From NCBI GenBank assembly GCA_964560425.1, contig CAZLLE010000071.1:1-54265 (forward strand): 54,265 nucleotides of DNA, in the 5' to 3' direction. Numbering within the stretch: the first letter of the stretch is position 1; every line of letters begins with the position of its first letter. This DNA is from CAZLLE01 sp964560425 (GTDB lineage: Bacteria > Campylobacterota > Campylobacteria > Campylobacterales > QNZT01). The notes beneath the pieces are model-generated. The model was given only the letters and a program-made list of their open reading frames with translations. It was not told where the DNA came from and made no database searches. Positions 43,997 through 51,539 of the stretch are shown piece after piece. A program made the position numbers and the translations under genes.

Positions 43997-44040
43997 GAGT
44001 TTTTTGCATTTTTTTTATTTTTTTATAAATCTTTTGTTTT

Positions 44041-44070
44041 TTTACACATAACTTAATTCTCTATTATAAT
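44041..44070 (+). promoter_or_regulatory. Possible promoter for the degenerate GGDEF gene
   Basis: TTTACA (44041-44046), an 18-base spacer and TATAAT (44065-44070) lie about 160 bases before the ATG at 44234. The intervening AT-rich DNA shows no other gene or clear structure. Confidence 0.4.
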
Positions 44071-44233
44071 GTAAGTATTATACAGAGATAACTCTAGTCC
44101 AAAATTTTCTAAACAACTATAAAAAAAAACCGATATTTAATATAGTAAATTATTTAAATAAGTAGAACATTAGTGAAAATAAATTAGAATAAAAGGGTAG
44201 ATACTTTTTATCTATAAAAAAGGATTAATAAAA

Positions 44234-44692
44234 ATGTTACCACTCCCCATAGGTATTAAAAACAGAGAAGATCTAAGCATTGATCTCAAAAAAAACTCAT
44301 TTACAGCAATATTACTTATTGATATCAATAACTTTAATCAAATTAACGAACAGATAGGTAGAGAAAATGGTGATAAAATATTAGACTCTTTTATGAAATT
44401 TTTAAAAAAATTTAATCAAAATAATTCATATGATATATATAGGCTATATGGTGATGGATTTATACTTCGTGAAACAGATAAAGAGTTTGAATTAGAAAAA
44501 TATGAAAGAGATATACCAGAACTACTCAAAGGAATAGAAGATCTATTTTCAAAAGAGAGCATTAAAATAGAGGCAACAGTAGGTATCTGTTTTGAAGAGA
44601 AACAAGCATTAGAAAAAGTTGATATAGCACTACAATATGCAAAAGAGCATAATAAACAATTCATAGCATATAGCGGGTATATATTATCATAA
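44234..44692 (+). CDS. Stand-alone degenerate GGDEF-domain protein
   Basis: 152 residues, essentially one GGDEF domain with no sensor, signal peptide or membrane segment. The phosphate-binding region LLIDINNFNQINEQIGRENG (about 28-47) is well kept, and ATVGICFEEKQALEKVDIAL resembles the end of the domain. The signature, however, is YGDGF (72-76) instead of GGDEF, and no RxxD inhibitory site precedes it. Catalysis is therefore doubtful. It may bind a nucleotide or act as a scaffold. AAGGA lies 9 bases before the ATG. It stands alone between tRNA genes. Confidence 0.75.
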   Translation: MLPLPIGIKNREDLSIDLKKNSFTAILLIDINNFNQINEQIGRENGDKILDSFMKFLKKFNQNNSYDIYRLYGDGFILRETDKEFELEKYERDIPELLKGIEDLFSKESIKIEATVGICFEEKQALEKVDIALQYAKEHNKQFIAYSGYILS

Positions 44693-44725
44693 GTAAAAAG
44701 GGTTAAATATTAGATAAATTTGAAG

Positions 44726-44800
<75 letters not shown>

Positions 44801-44819
44801 ACATTGTTTAAAAGATCAA

Positions 44820-44836
44820 AATCGTGTATCACGATT
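44820..44836. repeat. Perfect 7-base palindrome in the tRNA-Asn leader
   Basis: AATCGTG and CACGATT flank TAT. It lies between the promoter -10 box and the tRNA 5' end, and so could be a processing hairpin or an operator. Confidence 0.45.
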
Positions 44837-44847
44837 GATGAGCCGAA

Positions 44848-44876
44848 AGTATACAGAATTTTTTTTTATTTGTCAA
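44848..44876 (-). promoter_or_regulatory. Sigma-70 promoter of tRNA-Asn
   Basis: On the minus strand, TTGACA (44876-44871), a 17-base spacer and TATACT (44853-44848), about 48 bases before the tRNA. It is nearly the same as the tRNA-Thr/tuf promoter. Confidence 0.8.
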
Positions 44877-44883
44877 GTCTTTT

Positions 44884-44912
44884 TTGAAAAAAAATTATAA
44901 AGTGTATATAAA
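44884..44912 (+). promoter_or_regulatory. Promoter of the TAXI-family gene
   Basis: TTGAAA (44884-44889), a 17-base spacer and TATAAA (44907-44912), 45 bases before the chosen ATG at 44958. It is back to back with the tRNA-Asn promoter. Confidence 0.6.
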
Positions 44913-44957
44913 CGAGAATTAACTACAATGATATTCAACTCTTTAAGGATAAAAAAG

Positions 44958-45908
44958 ATGAAAAAAATACTCTTTTATGCTATAACAATAGTACTACTAT
45001 CAACGACCTTACAAGCTGCAAAATTTATCACAATTGGTACTGGTTCGATCAATGGATTATACTATCCAACAGGTGGAGCAATATGTAAATTAATCAATAT
45101 GGAGAAGAAGAAAAATAACCTTAGATGTGCAATAGAGCCTACAGGAGGTTCAATAAATAATATTTTATCCATTAAAGATAATAGTATAGAACTTGCCATT
45201 GCACAAAGTGACATCATCTATCAAGCATATGAAGGAAAAGGTAAATTTAAAGATAAACCTATCAAAAAAATAAGAACTATTATGGCAATTTATCCTGAGC
45301 TACTTACTCTTATAGTCAGAAAAGATGCTAACATCAAAAAATTATTAGATATTCAAGATAAAAATATAAATATTGGAGCAGATTCAAGTGGAACACAAGC
45401 TACAGTAAAGATATTATTAGAAAATTATGAAGCTCTTTTTGAAAAAAATATTAGAAAATCTACTTTTGAAACTTCTGAATGTTCAAGTCTAATTAAAGAG
45501 TCAAAAATTGATGGATACTTTTATGTAGTAGGACATCCTACTGAAAATATAAAAAATGTGGCAAACTATACGCCAATTGATATAATATCTATTGATTTAA
45601 ACAAAAATAAAAATTTCTTTAAAAAATACCCATATTATGCAAGAGGAATTATTCCTAAAAATATATATAAAGGTGTAAATAAAAATGCAAAAAGTTTTGG
45701 TGTAAAAGCCACACTAGTTAGTTCATCTGATATGGATGATGAGAGTGTTACATCAATTATCAAAGCCATTGTTGAAAATTTTGATAGATTCAAAAAACTA
45801 AATCCAGCATTTAAATCTATTAAGAAAAAAAGCTTAGTTAAGGGTATTGGAGCACCACTTCATAAAGCAGCTAAAAAATACTATCAAAAAATAGGTATAA
45901 TAAAATAA
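44958..45908 (+). CDS. TAXI-family TRAP-type solute-binding protein, orphan
   Basis: A 316-residue periplasmic protein with a signal peptide ending near LQAA (about residue 20). The mature N-terminus KFITIGTGSINGLYYPTGGA is the TAXI family signature. RCAIEPTGGSINNI and IELAIAQSDIIYQAYEG follow. TAXI proteins normally feed TRAP transporters, but no membrane subunits are nearby, so it may serve a distant transporter or a sensor. An ATG at 44928 would add ten residues ahead of the signal peptide. AAGG lies about 9 bases before the ATG at 44958, so I use the latter. The DUF1439-like lipoprotein follows after 16 bases. Confidence 0.88.
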   Translation: MKKILFYAITIVLLSTTLQAAKFITIGTGSINGLYYPTGGAICKLINMEKKKNNLRCAIEPTGGSINNILSIKDNSIELAIAQSDIIYQAYEGKGKFKDKPIKKIRTIMAIYPELLTLIVRKDANIKKLLDIQDKNINIGADSSGTQATVKILLENYEALFEKNIRKSTFETSECSSLIKESKIDGYFYVVGHPTENIKNVANYTPIDIISIDLNKNKNFFKKYPYYARGIIPKNIYKGVNKNAKSFGVKATLVSSSDMDDESVTSIIKAIVENFDRFKKLNPAFKSIKKKSLVKGIGAPLHKAAKKYYQKIGIIK

Positions 45909-45924
45909 AAAAGGCAAAACAAAC

Positions 45925-46461
45925 ATGAAAAAAATATATACAACCACTATTCTAATTTTTACCATTCTATTTACAGGGTGTATAAAAGATATATCACCAC
46001 AAGGTTTGACAATTAGTATTCCTGCATCAACTGTTACAGAATCCCTACAACAACAGTTTCCTATTACTCAAAGTTTTACTTTTGGAAAAATTCACTTAAC
46101 TGATCCTCAAGCAATATTAAAACAAGGTAGCAATAGAGTACTAACAGGTACATCAATAGGCTATTCAAGTTCTCTTATACCAATGCAAAAAGGTTCATTA
46201 TATCTATCAGGTGTTCCATATTTTGATGCAAGAAGTGGTAATATCTTTTTAAGAGAACCCAAAATAGAAAAGTTAAGTTTTAATCAATATAAATTATCAT
46301 CATTTATACAAGGACCTATGCAACAGGCAATTTTACCTATTATTAATGAAATTTTTAGAAAAACACCTATCTACAGAATCAATAAATCATCAATTCAAAG
46401 CTCTTTTTTGAAAAATATTTATGTTAGTAATGGTGAACTTTTAGTCACTTTTGGACTATAG
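45925..46461 (+). CDS. DUF1439 (YceB-like) lipoprotein
   Basis: 178 residues with a lipoprotein signal; the lipobox is LFTGC with C19. The remainder fits DUF1439: ISIPASTVTESLQQQFPITQ near the start, a central beta-rich section, and SFIQGPMQQAILPIINEIF. E. coli YceB is the reference member and is uncharacterised in function. The fold is thought to be a lipid- or hydrophobe-binding TULIP-like sheet, which I cannot confirm here. It is probably cotranscribed with the TAXI gene and ends at a strong hairpin. Confidence 0.7.
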   Translation: MKKIYTTTILIFTILFTGCIKDISPQGLTISIPASTVTESLQQQFPITQSFTFGKIHLTDPQAILKQGSNRVLTGTSIGYSSSLIPMQKGSLYLSGVPYFDARSGNIFLREPKIEKLSFNQYKLSSFIQGPMQQAILPIINEIFRKTPIYRINKSSIQSSFLKNIYVSNGELLVTFGL

Positions 46462-46467
46462 AACAAG

Positions 46468-46496
46468 AAAACAGATACTAATTAAGTATCTGTTTT
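46468..46496 (+). terminator. Terminator hairpin after the DUF1439-like gene
   Basis: Perfect 12-base arms (46468-46479 and 46485-46496, AAAACAGATACT / AGTATCTGTTTT) around a 5-base loop, ending in TTTT, 7 bases after the stop. It could also serve the converging cysteine-rich gene. Confidence 0.8.
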
Positions 46497-46527
46497 AACT
46501 TTAAGAAGAGATAATAACAATAATAAC

Positions 46528-46905
46528 TTAGTAAGTTACAGTAATAGGAATTGTTTTAAGTTTACAATTTGTAGTTTTAGTTACGACATGACCATCACAT
46601 GCAATACCACTATTTTTATATCCAACAAGAACATGCTCTTCAATACTTTCATAAACTGTTTTACATTTTGTAACTGTACACTTTTTTGCAACTACCAAAC
46701 CACTTGCTTGACAATCACTTGCACTAGCTAAATATCTAATAGGACTTGTCTGTACCTCATCCCAACACTGCTTTTGAGGTATTTTTTTGATTATCTTTTT
46801 AAAAACTGGCTCACACTTTGTTACTGGAATATTACATACAAATGTTCCCGCCTGAATTGATACAACTACCCCTAATCCAACTAAAAATCCTAATGACTTT
46901 CTCAT
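46528..46905 (-). CDS. Secreted eight-cysteine protein, paralogue A
   Basis: 125 residues with a signal peptide (about 1-19, ending IQAG). The mature part holds eight cysteines in the pattern CNIPVTKC, QCWDE, DCQAS, KKCTVTKC, ACDG, NCK. I do not recognise a named family. The PVFKKIIKKIPQKQCWDE segment and the closing IPITVTY resemble the ends of some glycine-zipper surface-antigen proteins, but the glycine zipper is missing. It is about 70 percent identical by eye to the gene at 47189-47569. Eight paired cysteines imply a disulfide-stabilised periplasmic or surface protein. It has its own good promoter. Confidence 0.75.
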   Translation of the reverse strand: MRKSLGFLVGLGVVVSIQAGTFVCNIPVTKCEPVFKKIIKKIPQKQCWDEVQTSPIRYLASASDCQASGLVVAKKCTVTKCKTVYESIEEHVLVGYKNSGIACDGHVVTKTTNCKLKTIPITVTY

Positions 46906-46940
46906 AATTAAAACCCTTTTAAATTATTTTTTACACTTCT

Positions 46941-46969
46941 ATTGTACAATTAAATTTTACTTTAGTCAA
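46941..46969 (-). promoter_or_regulatory. Promoter of cysteine-rich paralogue A
   Basis: TTGACT (46969-46964), a 17-base spacer and TACAAT (46946-46941) on the minus strand, about 35 bases before the ATG. Confidence 0.7.
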
Positions 46970-47150
46970 TAAAGTAAAGTTATATATATAGTTTAAGATT
47001 TATTTTACCAAATTAAACTACTTATGTTTTATCAAGACAAGAGAAGCTTAAATCTTAAGAAGAGTAGTTTATTAATGCAAAATTTTTATATTTTTTAAAT
47101 ATTTTTTTAAAAAGTGATACTTTTTGTATCTAATTTAATAGCAGCAGAGT

Positions 47151-47180
47151 GTTCAAAATAGATTTTAATCTATTTTGAAC
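47151..47180 (-). terminator. Terminator hairpin after cysteine-rich paralogue B
   Basis: Perfect 14-base arms (47151-47164 and 47167-47180) with a 2-base spacer, 8 bases past the stop codon. The rest of the 283-base gap up to paralogue A is AT-rich. It includes a short GATAC-T5-GTATC hairpin at 47116-47130, the same 15-base motif as at the dxs stop. Confidence 0.7.
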
Positions 47181-47188
47181 TAAAAAAA

Positions 47189-47569
47189 TTAATAAGAGAC
47201 GGTAATAGGAATAGATGAAAGCTTACAATTACTAATTTTACTTACAACATGACCATCACAAGCAACGCCACTATTTTTATAACCTACAAGAACCTGCTCC
47301 TCATATCGATCATAAGTTGTTTTACATTTTGTAACTGTACACTTTTTTGCAACCACCAAACCACTTGCTTGGCAATCACTTGCACTAGCCAAATATGTAA
47401 TTGGACTTGTCTGCACCTCATCCCAACACTCTTGTTTTGGAATTTTTTTGATTACTGTTTTGAAAATTGGAGTACAATTTGTCACAGGAATATTACATTT
47501 AAATGATCCAGCAGATACGGAGCTAACTAAACCAAAACCAATCAAGAATAAAGTTAATTTTTTCATCAC
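47189..47569 (-). CDS. Secreted eight-cysteine protein, paralogue B
   Basis: 126 residues, signal peptide about 1-20 (ending VSAG). All eight cysteines and most intervening residues match paralogue A. The central stretch from ECWDEVQTSPI to KKCTVTKC is nearly identical, while the signal peptide and the FKTVIKKIPKQE and YDRYEEQV segments differ. A strong AAGGAGG lies 7 bases before the ATG. Separate promoters and terminators for the two copies suggest independent control after duplication. The function is unknown. Confidence 0.77.
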   Translation of the reverse strand: MMKKLTLFLIGFGLVSSVSAGSFKCNIPVTNCTPIFKTVIKKIPKQECWDEVQTSPITYLASASDCQASGLVVAKKCTVTKCKTTYDRYEEQVLVGYKNSGVACDGHVVSKISNCKLSSIPITVSY

Positions 47570-47604
47570 ACACCCTCCTTAAGGTTATATATTTATTCCT
47601 TATA

Positions 47605-47633
47605 AGTATAGTGTAAAACAAAAAAAGACTCAA
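47605..47633 (-). promoter_or_regulatory. Promoter of cysteine-rich paralogue B
   Basis: TTGAGT (47633-47628), a 17-base spacer and TATACT (47610-47605) on the minus strand, about 35 bases before the ATG. The region 47634-47745 is AT-rich with no gene seen. Confidence 0.7.
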
Positions 47634-47745
47634 TATTAGCTAAATATTTAACTATATCTATTAATCTGAGAAAAATATAATTATTAAAATTTAATAGATA
47701 AAGTTAAATTTAATATCTTAAAATTAAATATTAATTAATAAAATT

Positions 47746-48126
47746 TTACTGGATACTAGAAAAGTATTTCTTGACATCACTCTTTAATTCATTCATCCCT
47801 TTTAGTCCAATATAACCTTGCAAAACCTTTCCATCTTTAATATATAACAGAGCTGGAATTTGAGGGGTTCCATATTTTGAAAGTAACTCTTTGCTCTCAT
47901 CAATATTAATTTTATAAACTTTAATATTTTTAGAAGTGTAATTCATCTTTTTTAAATTTTTATCCATCTCTCTACATGGTTCACACCACGGTGCATAAAA
48001 ATCAACAATAAATTTACCAGATTTAGTAACTCTCTCAAATTGTTCAATTGTCTTAATATGTTCAAATGCCTCAGATACTGAAATTAATAGTGCTGTTAAT
48101 ACCAACCCTTTAATAATTTGTTTCAT
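47746..48126 (-). CDS. Periplasmic thioredoxin-like protein
   Basis: 126 residues. Signal peptide about 1-20 (ISVSEAF junction), then a thioredoxin fold with active site WCEPC inside IVDFYAPWCEPCREMDKNL and the cis-proline at QIPALLYIKDG. The redox motif CEPC differs from the CGPC of thioredoxin and the CPHC of DsbA, so whether it reduces or oxidises cannot be read directly. Its neighbour encodes an eight-cysteine secreted protein, a plausible client. AAGGA lies 6 bases before the ATG. Confidence 0.88.
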   Translation of the reverse strand: MKQIIKGLVLTALLISVSEAFEHIKTIEQFERVTKSGKFIVDFYAPWCEPCREMDKNLKKMNYTSKNIKVYKINIDESKELLSKYGTPQIPALLYIKDGKVLQGYIGLKGMNELKSDVKKYFSSIQ

Positions 48127-48194
48127 GACTTATCCTTATTTTAAATTACAATTGTATAATCGGCTCTTTTATAAAAATATATATAAGGAATTTT

Positions 48195-49076
48195 ATGATT
48201 AGAGGTATAGATAGAGGTGTTGTTTTTATGTTTTTTTCTGCTCTACTCTCAGCTATTAATGGTGCTGTAGCCAAAATGTTAGGAGATGAGTTTAGTGCAT
48301 TAGAGATTGTATTTTTTAGAAATCTTTTTGGAGTAATATTTATTTTGATGGCACTAAAACATACACCTACCAAACTTTTGGGAGGAAAACCTCTATTACT
48401 ACTTTGGCGTGGACTTTTTGGATTTAGTGCTTTATTACTATTTTTCTATACAATTACTAAAATACCACTAGGTGAAGCTATAACTCTAAATAAAACTTCC
48501 CCACTATTTGTAGCAATTTTAGCATTTTTTATACTTCATGAAAAACTATCATCAAAAGGTATTTTTGCTCTTATAGTGGGTTTTATAGGTGTGGGACTTA
48601 TTACTAAACCATTGGGAATAAATATCGGATTTGAACATTTCTTGGGACTTTTGGGTGGATTTTTGGCAGCAGCCGCATATACAACTATACGAACAATAAA
48701 AGATATTTATGACTCAAGAGTAATTGTACTATCATTCATGACTATAGGTGTTGTTATCCCTATCATACTTTTTATAATCTCAATATACTATGCACCACCA
48801 CATTTAGACTTTTTATTGGCACCCTTTATAATGCCCTCATCACTCCATGCGTGGACACTTCTATCTATTATAGGTATTACAGCAACTCTCTCTCAATGGC
48901 TACTAACCAAAGCATTTACATCGACAAATGCAGGGGTTATCGGTATTGTCAGTTATATAAATATCCCCTCTGCCATATTTTTTGGAACACTTTTAGGTGA
49001 TAAATTTCCAGATATCTATACAATTTTGGGAATTGCATTTATTGTAATATCTGGACTTATGGTTAAAAAAGGTTAG
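48195..49076 (+). CDS. EamA/DMT-family membrane transporter
   Basis: 293 residues with about ten membrane helices in two EamA repeats. The repeat-typical RNLFGVIFILMAL and LWRGLFGFSALLLFFYTITK appear in the first half, followed by IPLGEAITLNKTSPLFVAIL. The second half has TLSQWLLTKAFTSTNAGVIG. Substrates in this family include amino acids and metabolites, and none can be assigned here. The S-adenosylmethionine uptake members are the nearest general type by eye. AAGGA precedes the ATG. The end converges with the TPR gene, overlapping by 4 bases. Confidence 0.88.
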   Translation: MIRGIDRGVVFMFFSALLSAINGAVAKMLGDEFSALEIVFFRNLFGVIFILMALKHTPTKLLGGKPLLLLWRGLFGFSALLLFFYTITKIPLGEAITLNKTSPLFVAILAFFILHEKLSSKGIFALIVGFIGVGLITKPLGINIGFEHFLGLLGGFLAAAAYTTIRTIKDIYDSRVIVLSFMTIGVVIPIILFIISIYYAPPHLDFLLAPFIMPSSLHAWTLLSIIGITATLSQWLLTKAFTSTNAGVIGIVSYINIPSAIFFGTLLGDKFPDIYTILGIAFIVISGLMVKKG

Positions 49077-50026
49077 ATATTATCTATATAAAAATATCTA
49101 TCTTGTTTTGGAGGAGCTTTATCTTTTTTAATCTCATCCTCTAAAACTTTTTTATTTGGACTCTTCTTTTCTAAAACCTTTTTATTTAAAAGATTATCTT
49201 GTTTAATTTTCTTCTCTATAATCTTTTTTTTAGGAATCTCTTTTTTGATCTTCTTCTTTAAAACCTTTTTTGAAGGAGTCTCTTTTTTGATCTTCTTCTT
49301 TAAAACTTTTTTAGAAGAAGTCTCTTTTTTCTTATCCTTTTTTAACTCTCTCTTTTTATTAAGAGCTTCTTCTAGCCTCTCTTTCTTTATCTCTATCTCC
49401 TCTTCCAAAAATATAATACTATTAGAAGATATCTCTAGATTTGGATTTTTCGCTTGGCTATCACCCTTTTTTAGATAGTTAAATGCCTTTTTTTCATACT
49501 CTAAGGCAATCTTAATTTCATTAATTTTATAGTAACAATAACCTACATCATGATAAGCATTTATCGTTTTTGGGTGAGATGAACCCAAGATAGCTTTTCT
49601 AATAGATAAAACATTTTTATAACTCTCCAATGCCTTATCATATTGACCCATTTTCAGATAAATATACCCAATATTTTCAGCACTTTTTGCACATTCAAGA
49701 TCTTGATAACCATATAGACGCTGATTAACCTTCAAAGATTTTTGGTAATACTCGACTGCCAAATCATATTTTTGAAGCTTATGATAATATTGGGCGATAC
49801 CATCATAAATCTTCACTACTTTAGGATTATAAAAACCATATTTAAGAGCATAACTATCAAGCTCTTTCAATTTTTGGTTAAGCTCCTTTTCATAATAATC
49901 AACAAAAACTTCATCTACCTCTACCTCTTCATCACTATAGTGAGAATCATAATAATCTATATATGGTTGAGCATATAAAAACATTCCACTCATGTATAAA
50001 ATAAAAACAAATATTTTAAATTTCAT
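49073..50026 (-). CDS. Secreted TPR protein with a lysine-rich repeat tail
   Basis: 317 residues. Signal peptide about 1-19. An acidic segment (32-42) is followed by three tetratricopeptide repeats of the long (42-residue) type at about 68-186, with typical spacing such as AENIGYIYLKMGQYDKALES. A coiled coil (about 205-235) leads into a strongly basic tail (235-302) of about five imperfect repeats around KKVLKKKIKKE. TPRs bind protein partners. A lysine-rich tail could bind acidic polymers, nucleic acid or the lipid A/peptidoglycan surface, but this is inference. The function is unknown. Confidence 0.8.
   Translation of the reverse strand: MKFKIFVFILYMSGMFLYAQPYIDYYDSHYSDEEVEVDEVFVDYYEKELNQKLKELDSYALKYGFYNPKVVKIYDGIAQYYHKLQKYDLAVEYYQKSLKVNQRLYGYQDLECAKSAENIGYIYLKMGQYDKALESYKNVLSIRKAILGSSHPKTINAYHDVGYCYYKINEIKIALEYEKKAFNYLKKGDSQAKNPNLEISSNSIIFLEEEIEIKKERLEEALNKKRELKKDKKKETSSKKVLKKKIKKETPSKKVLKKKIKKEIPKKKIIEKKIKQDNLLNKKVLEKKSPNKKVLEDEIKKDKAPPKQDRYFYIDNI
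49121..49324 (-). repeat. Tandem lysine-rich coding repeats in the TPR gene
   Basis: About five units of roughly 12-14 codons encode KKVLKKKIKKE variants. The two copies between about 49235 and 49324 are nearly identical at the DNA level (42-base period), and the others are diverged. A nearly identical tandem repeat like this can change copy number by slippage. Confidence 0.65.
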
Positions 50027-50048
50027 GTGACACCTCTTATATTAAAAA

Positions 50049-50076
50049 TCGACATTTTTAATAAACATGTTATAAT
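50049..50076 (+). promoter_or_regulatory. Promoter of the 50104 gene
   Basis: TCGACA (50049-50054), a 16-base spacer and TATAAT (50071-50076), followed by GAGGA 7 bases before the ATG at 50104. Confidence 0.55.
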
Positions 50077-50103
50077 TTAACCAAAAAAGATGAGGATTCT
50101 TCA

Positions 50104-50631
50104 ATGAATATAATAGATACAAAAGAGCTAAAGCTACTATTATCCATAATCCCCAACCATCCATTAACACAACTATTTCATATCAATGACAATAGTGTAA
50201 GTCTATCCAATGATCTAAATAATTTTATCAAAAAAAATAATTTTGAGTATGATATCACTACAACAGATGAAAATTTTCTAGAAGAGCTAAAAAATAAGAT
50301 ACAAGATATATCAGATAAAACAACCATACATAAATTAGATTTAAAACAACATAGATACAATCGTCACTCAAAAATATATGATTTTGCATTTGTAAGCATG
50401 AATATTAAAGAGATCAAAGATTTGGGACTATTTCTAAAAAAACTACATACAATTATAAAAAATAGTGGCTATCTACTCATTTTTGTAAAAAAAGATCAAG
50501 ATAATCTCCAAGAAATATTACAACTTTTAGAAGATAAACTCTATGTAGCCATTAACACAATAGATATATCACCAAACTATGAAGTAATCAGTGCAAAAAA
50601 AATGCATGGTTGGGGAGATTCCCAAATTTAA
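50104..50631 (+). CDS. Unrecognised 175-residue protein, methyltransferase-like C-terminal half
   Basis: I do not recognise a family. No signal peptide or membrane helix is visible. The second half (YDFAFVSMNIKEIKDLGLFL, then KKLHTIIKNSGYLLIFVKKD) resembles the last strands of class I methyltransferases. The N-terminal glycine-rich SAM-binding motif is missing, so it is either a degenerate methyltransferase or a coincidental Rossmann-like protein. It is isolated between the TPR gene and a lipoprotein gene and ends inside a GC-rich hairpin. Confidence 0.6.
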   Translation: MNIIDTKELKLLLSIIPNHPLTQLFHINDNSVSLSNDLNNFIKKNNFEYDITTTDENFLEELKNKIQDISDKTTIHKLDLKQHRYNRHSKIYDFAFVSMNIKEIKDLGLFLKKLHTIIKNSGYLLIFVKKDQDNLQEILQLLEDKLYVAINTIDISPNYEVISAKKMHGWGDSQI

Positions 50632-50642
50632 GCCCCAACCAT
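50606..50642 (+). terminator. GC-rich hairpin spanning the stop of the 50104 gene
   Basis: Perfect 10-base arms (50606-50615 ATGGTTGGGG and 50633-50642 CCCCAACCAT) around a 17-base loop that contains the TAA. No U-tract follows. A second weak hairpin (50649-50667) is downstream. This may terminate or stabilise the message. Confidence 0.45.
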
Positions 50643-50703
50643 AATTAATTGAAATTTTATATTTCAAGTATCTCAAACAGATTTTTTTATGCTTTTATAT
50701 AAG

Positions 50704-51465
50704 TTAATTTGTCCTATTCTCATCAAAATCTTTTTCTGGAGCATATTTAATACATGTAAAGAAAAATTGAGAAGTACTTGTCTTCCATTCTAGATTTGGT
50801 TTTTCACCCTCTTTTACAAGTATTGCTGTATCTTTCACATCGTACCATATAAAAACAGGATTATCAGCAGGAAAAGTAGTATCATCAAAAATTTTATCAA
50901 CATTTATTTTATCTAAAGTATTATTGACTCCATGTTGATCATCAAGAGAAATTATATCCCCTAAAGTAGGTAATTTCCAACCTGTTTCACCATGTTTAGA
51001 TTCAAAGTTTTTACAAAAATTATCTGCATCTGTCCAGCTCTGTTTTGATTGAAAATACTCTGTTTGAGTTGTTGCTTCATTTTCAATATTATCCTCAGTA
51101 GAGATAAGCATCCAATCATTAATGCCTATTCTAGCCACTTTATTTGAATGTTTTAGATCTGTAGGATTAAGATAGTCATTTGCGATTTCCATAGCAACAT
51201 CTATCTCTTCCTCAATATTTTTTATCTGATCTTGTATATTTTCAAGTTCTACACCATTATTAGCACTCTCTTCTGTTTTACTTAGTTTTTTTCTTAGATC
51301 ATCTAACTGTTTTTGTAAATCACCACCTTGTTCCTCATTTCTACTTGCATTACCTGAGTTAGTTTTAGACTTTGATATAGGAGTACTACCACTTGTACAA
51401 CCACTTAAAAATAGAGTTAATGCGGTTGATAGCATAATAGTTGTAAATAATCTGTCTGTTTTCAT
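50704..51465 (-). CDS. Lipoprotein with coiled coil and DUF1566-like domain
   Basis: 253 residues with a lipoprotein signal; the lipobox is LSGC with C23. A linker rich in S, N and G is followed by a coiled coil (about 45-95, DLQKQLDDLRKKLSKTEESA). The C-terminal part has the DUF1566/Fib-succ-major-type pattern: WTDADNFCKNF, GWKLPTLGDIISL, FIWYDV and a closing FFFTCIKY. Such domains occur in many surface lipoproteins of unclear role. AAGGA lies upstream of the ATG. It is divergent from the potassium channel gene across about 210 bases. Confidence 0.72.
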   Translation of the reverse strand: MKTDRLFTTIMLSTALTLFLSGCTSGSTPISKSKTNSGNASRNEEQGGDLQKQLDDLRKKLSKTEESANNGVELENIQDQIKNIEEEIDVAMEIANDYLNPTDLKHSNKVARIGINDWMLISTEDNIENEATTQTEYFQSKQSWTDADNFCKNFESKHGETGWKLPTLGDIISLDDQHGVNNTLDKINVDKIFDDTTFPADNPVFIWYDVKDTAILVKEGEKPNLEWKTSTSQFFFTCIKYAPEKDFDENRTN

Positions 51466-51539
51466 GCTTTTTATTTCCTTTTTTTAATTTTATGTTATCA
51501 AATATAAGATCGACATAAAATAAAAAAAGTTAATCAATA

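Noticed and set aside
44820..44836. Terminator role for the tRNA-Asn leader palindrome
   Set aside because: It lies upstream of the mature tRNA and has no U-tract, so termination there would abolish tRNA production.
49121..49324. CRISPR array, suggested by the repeated DNA
   Set aside because: The repeats are in-frame coding units of 12-14 codons without spacers. No CRISPR-type repeats were seen anywhere in the window.
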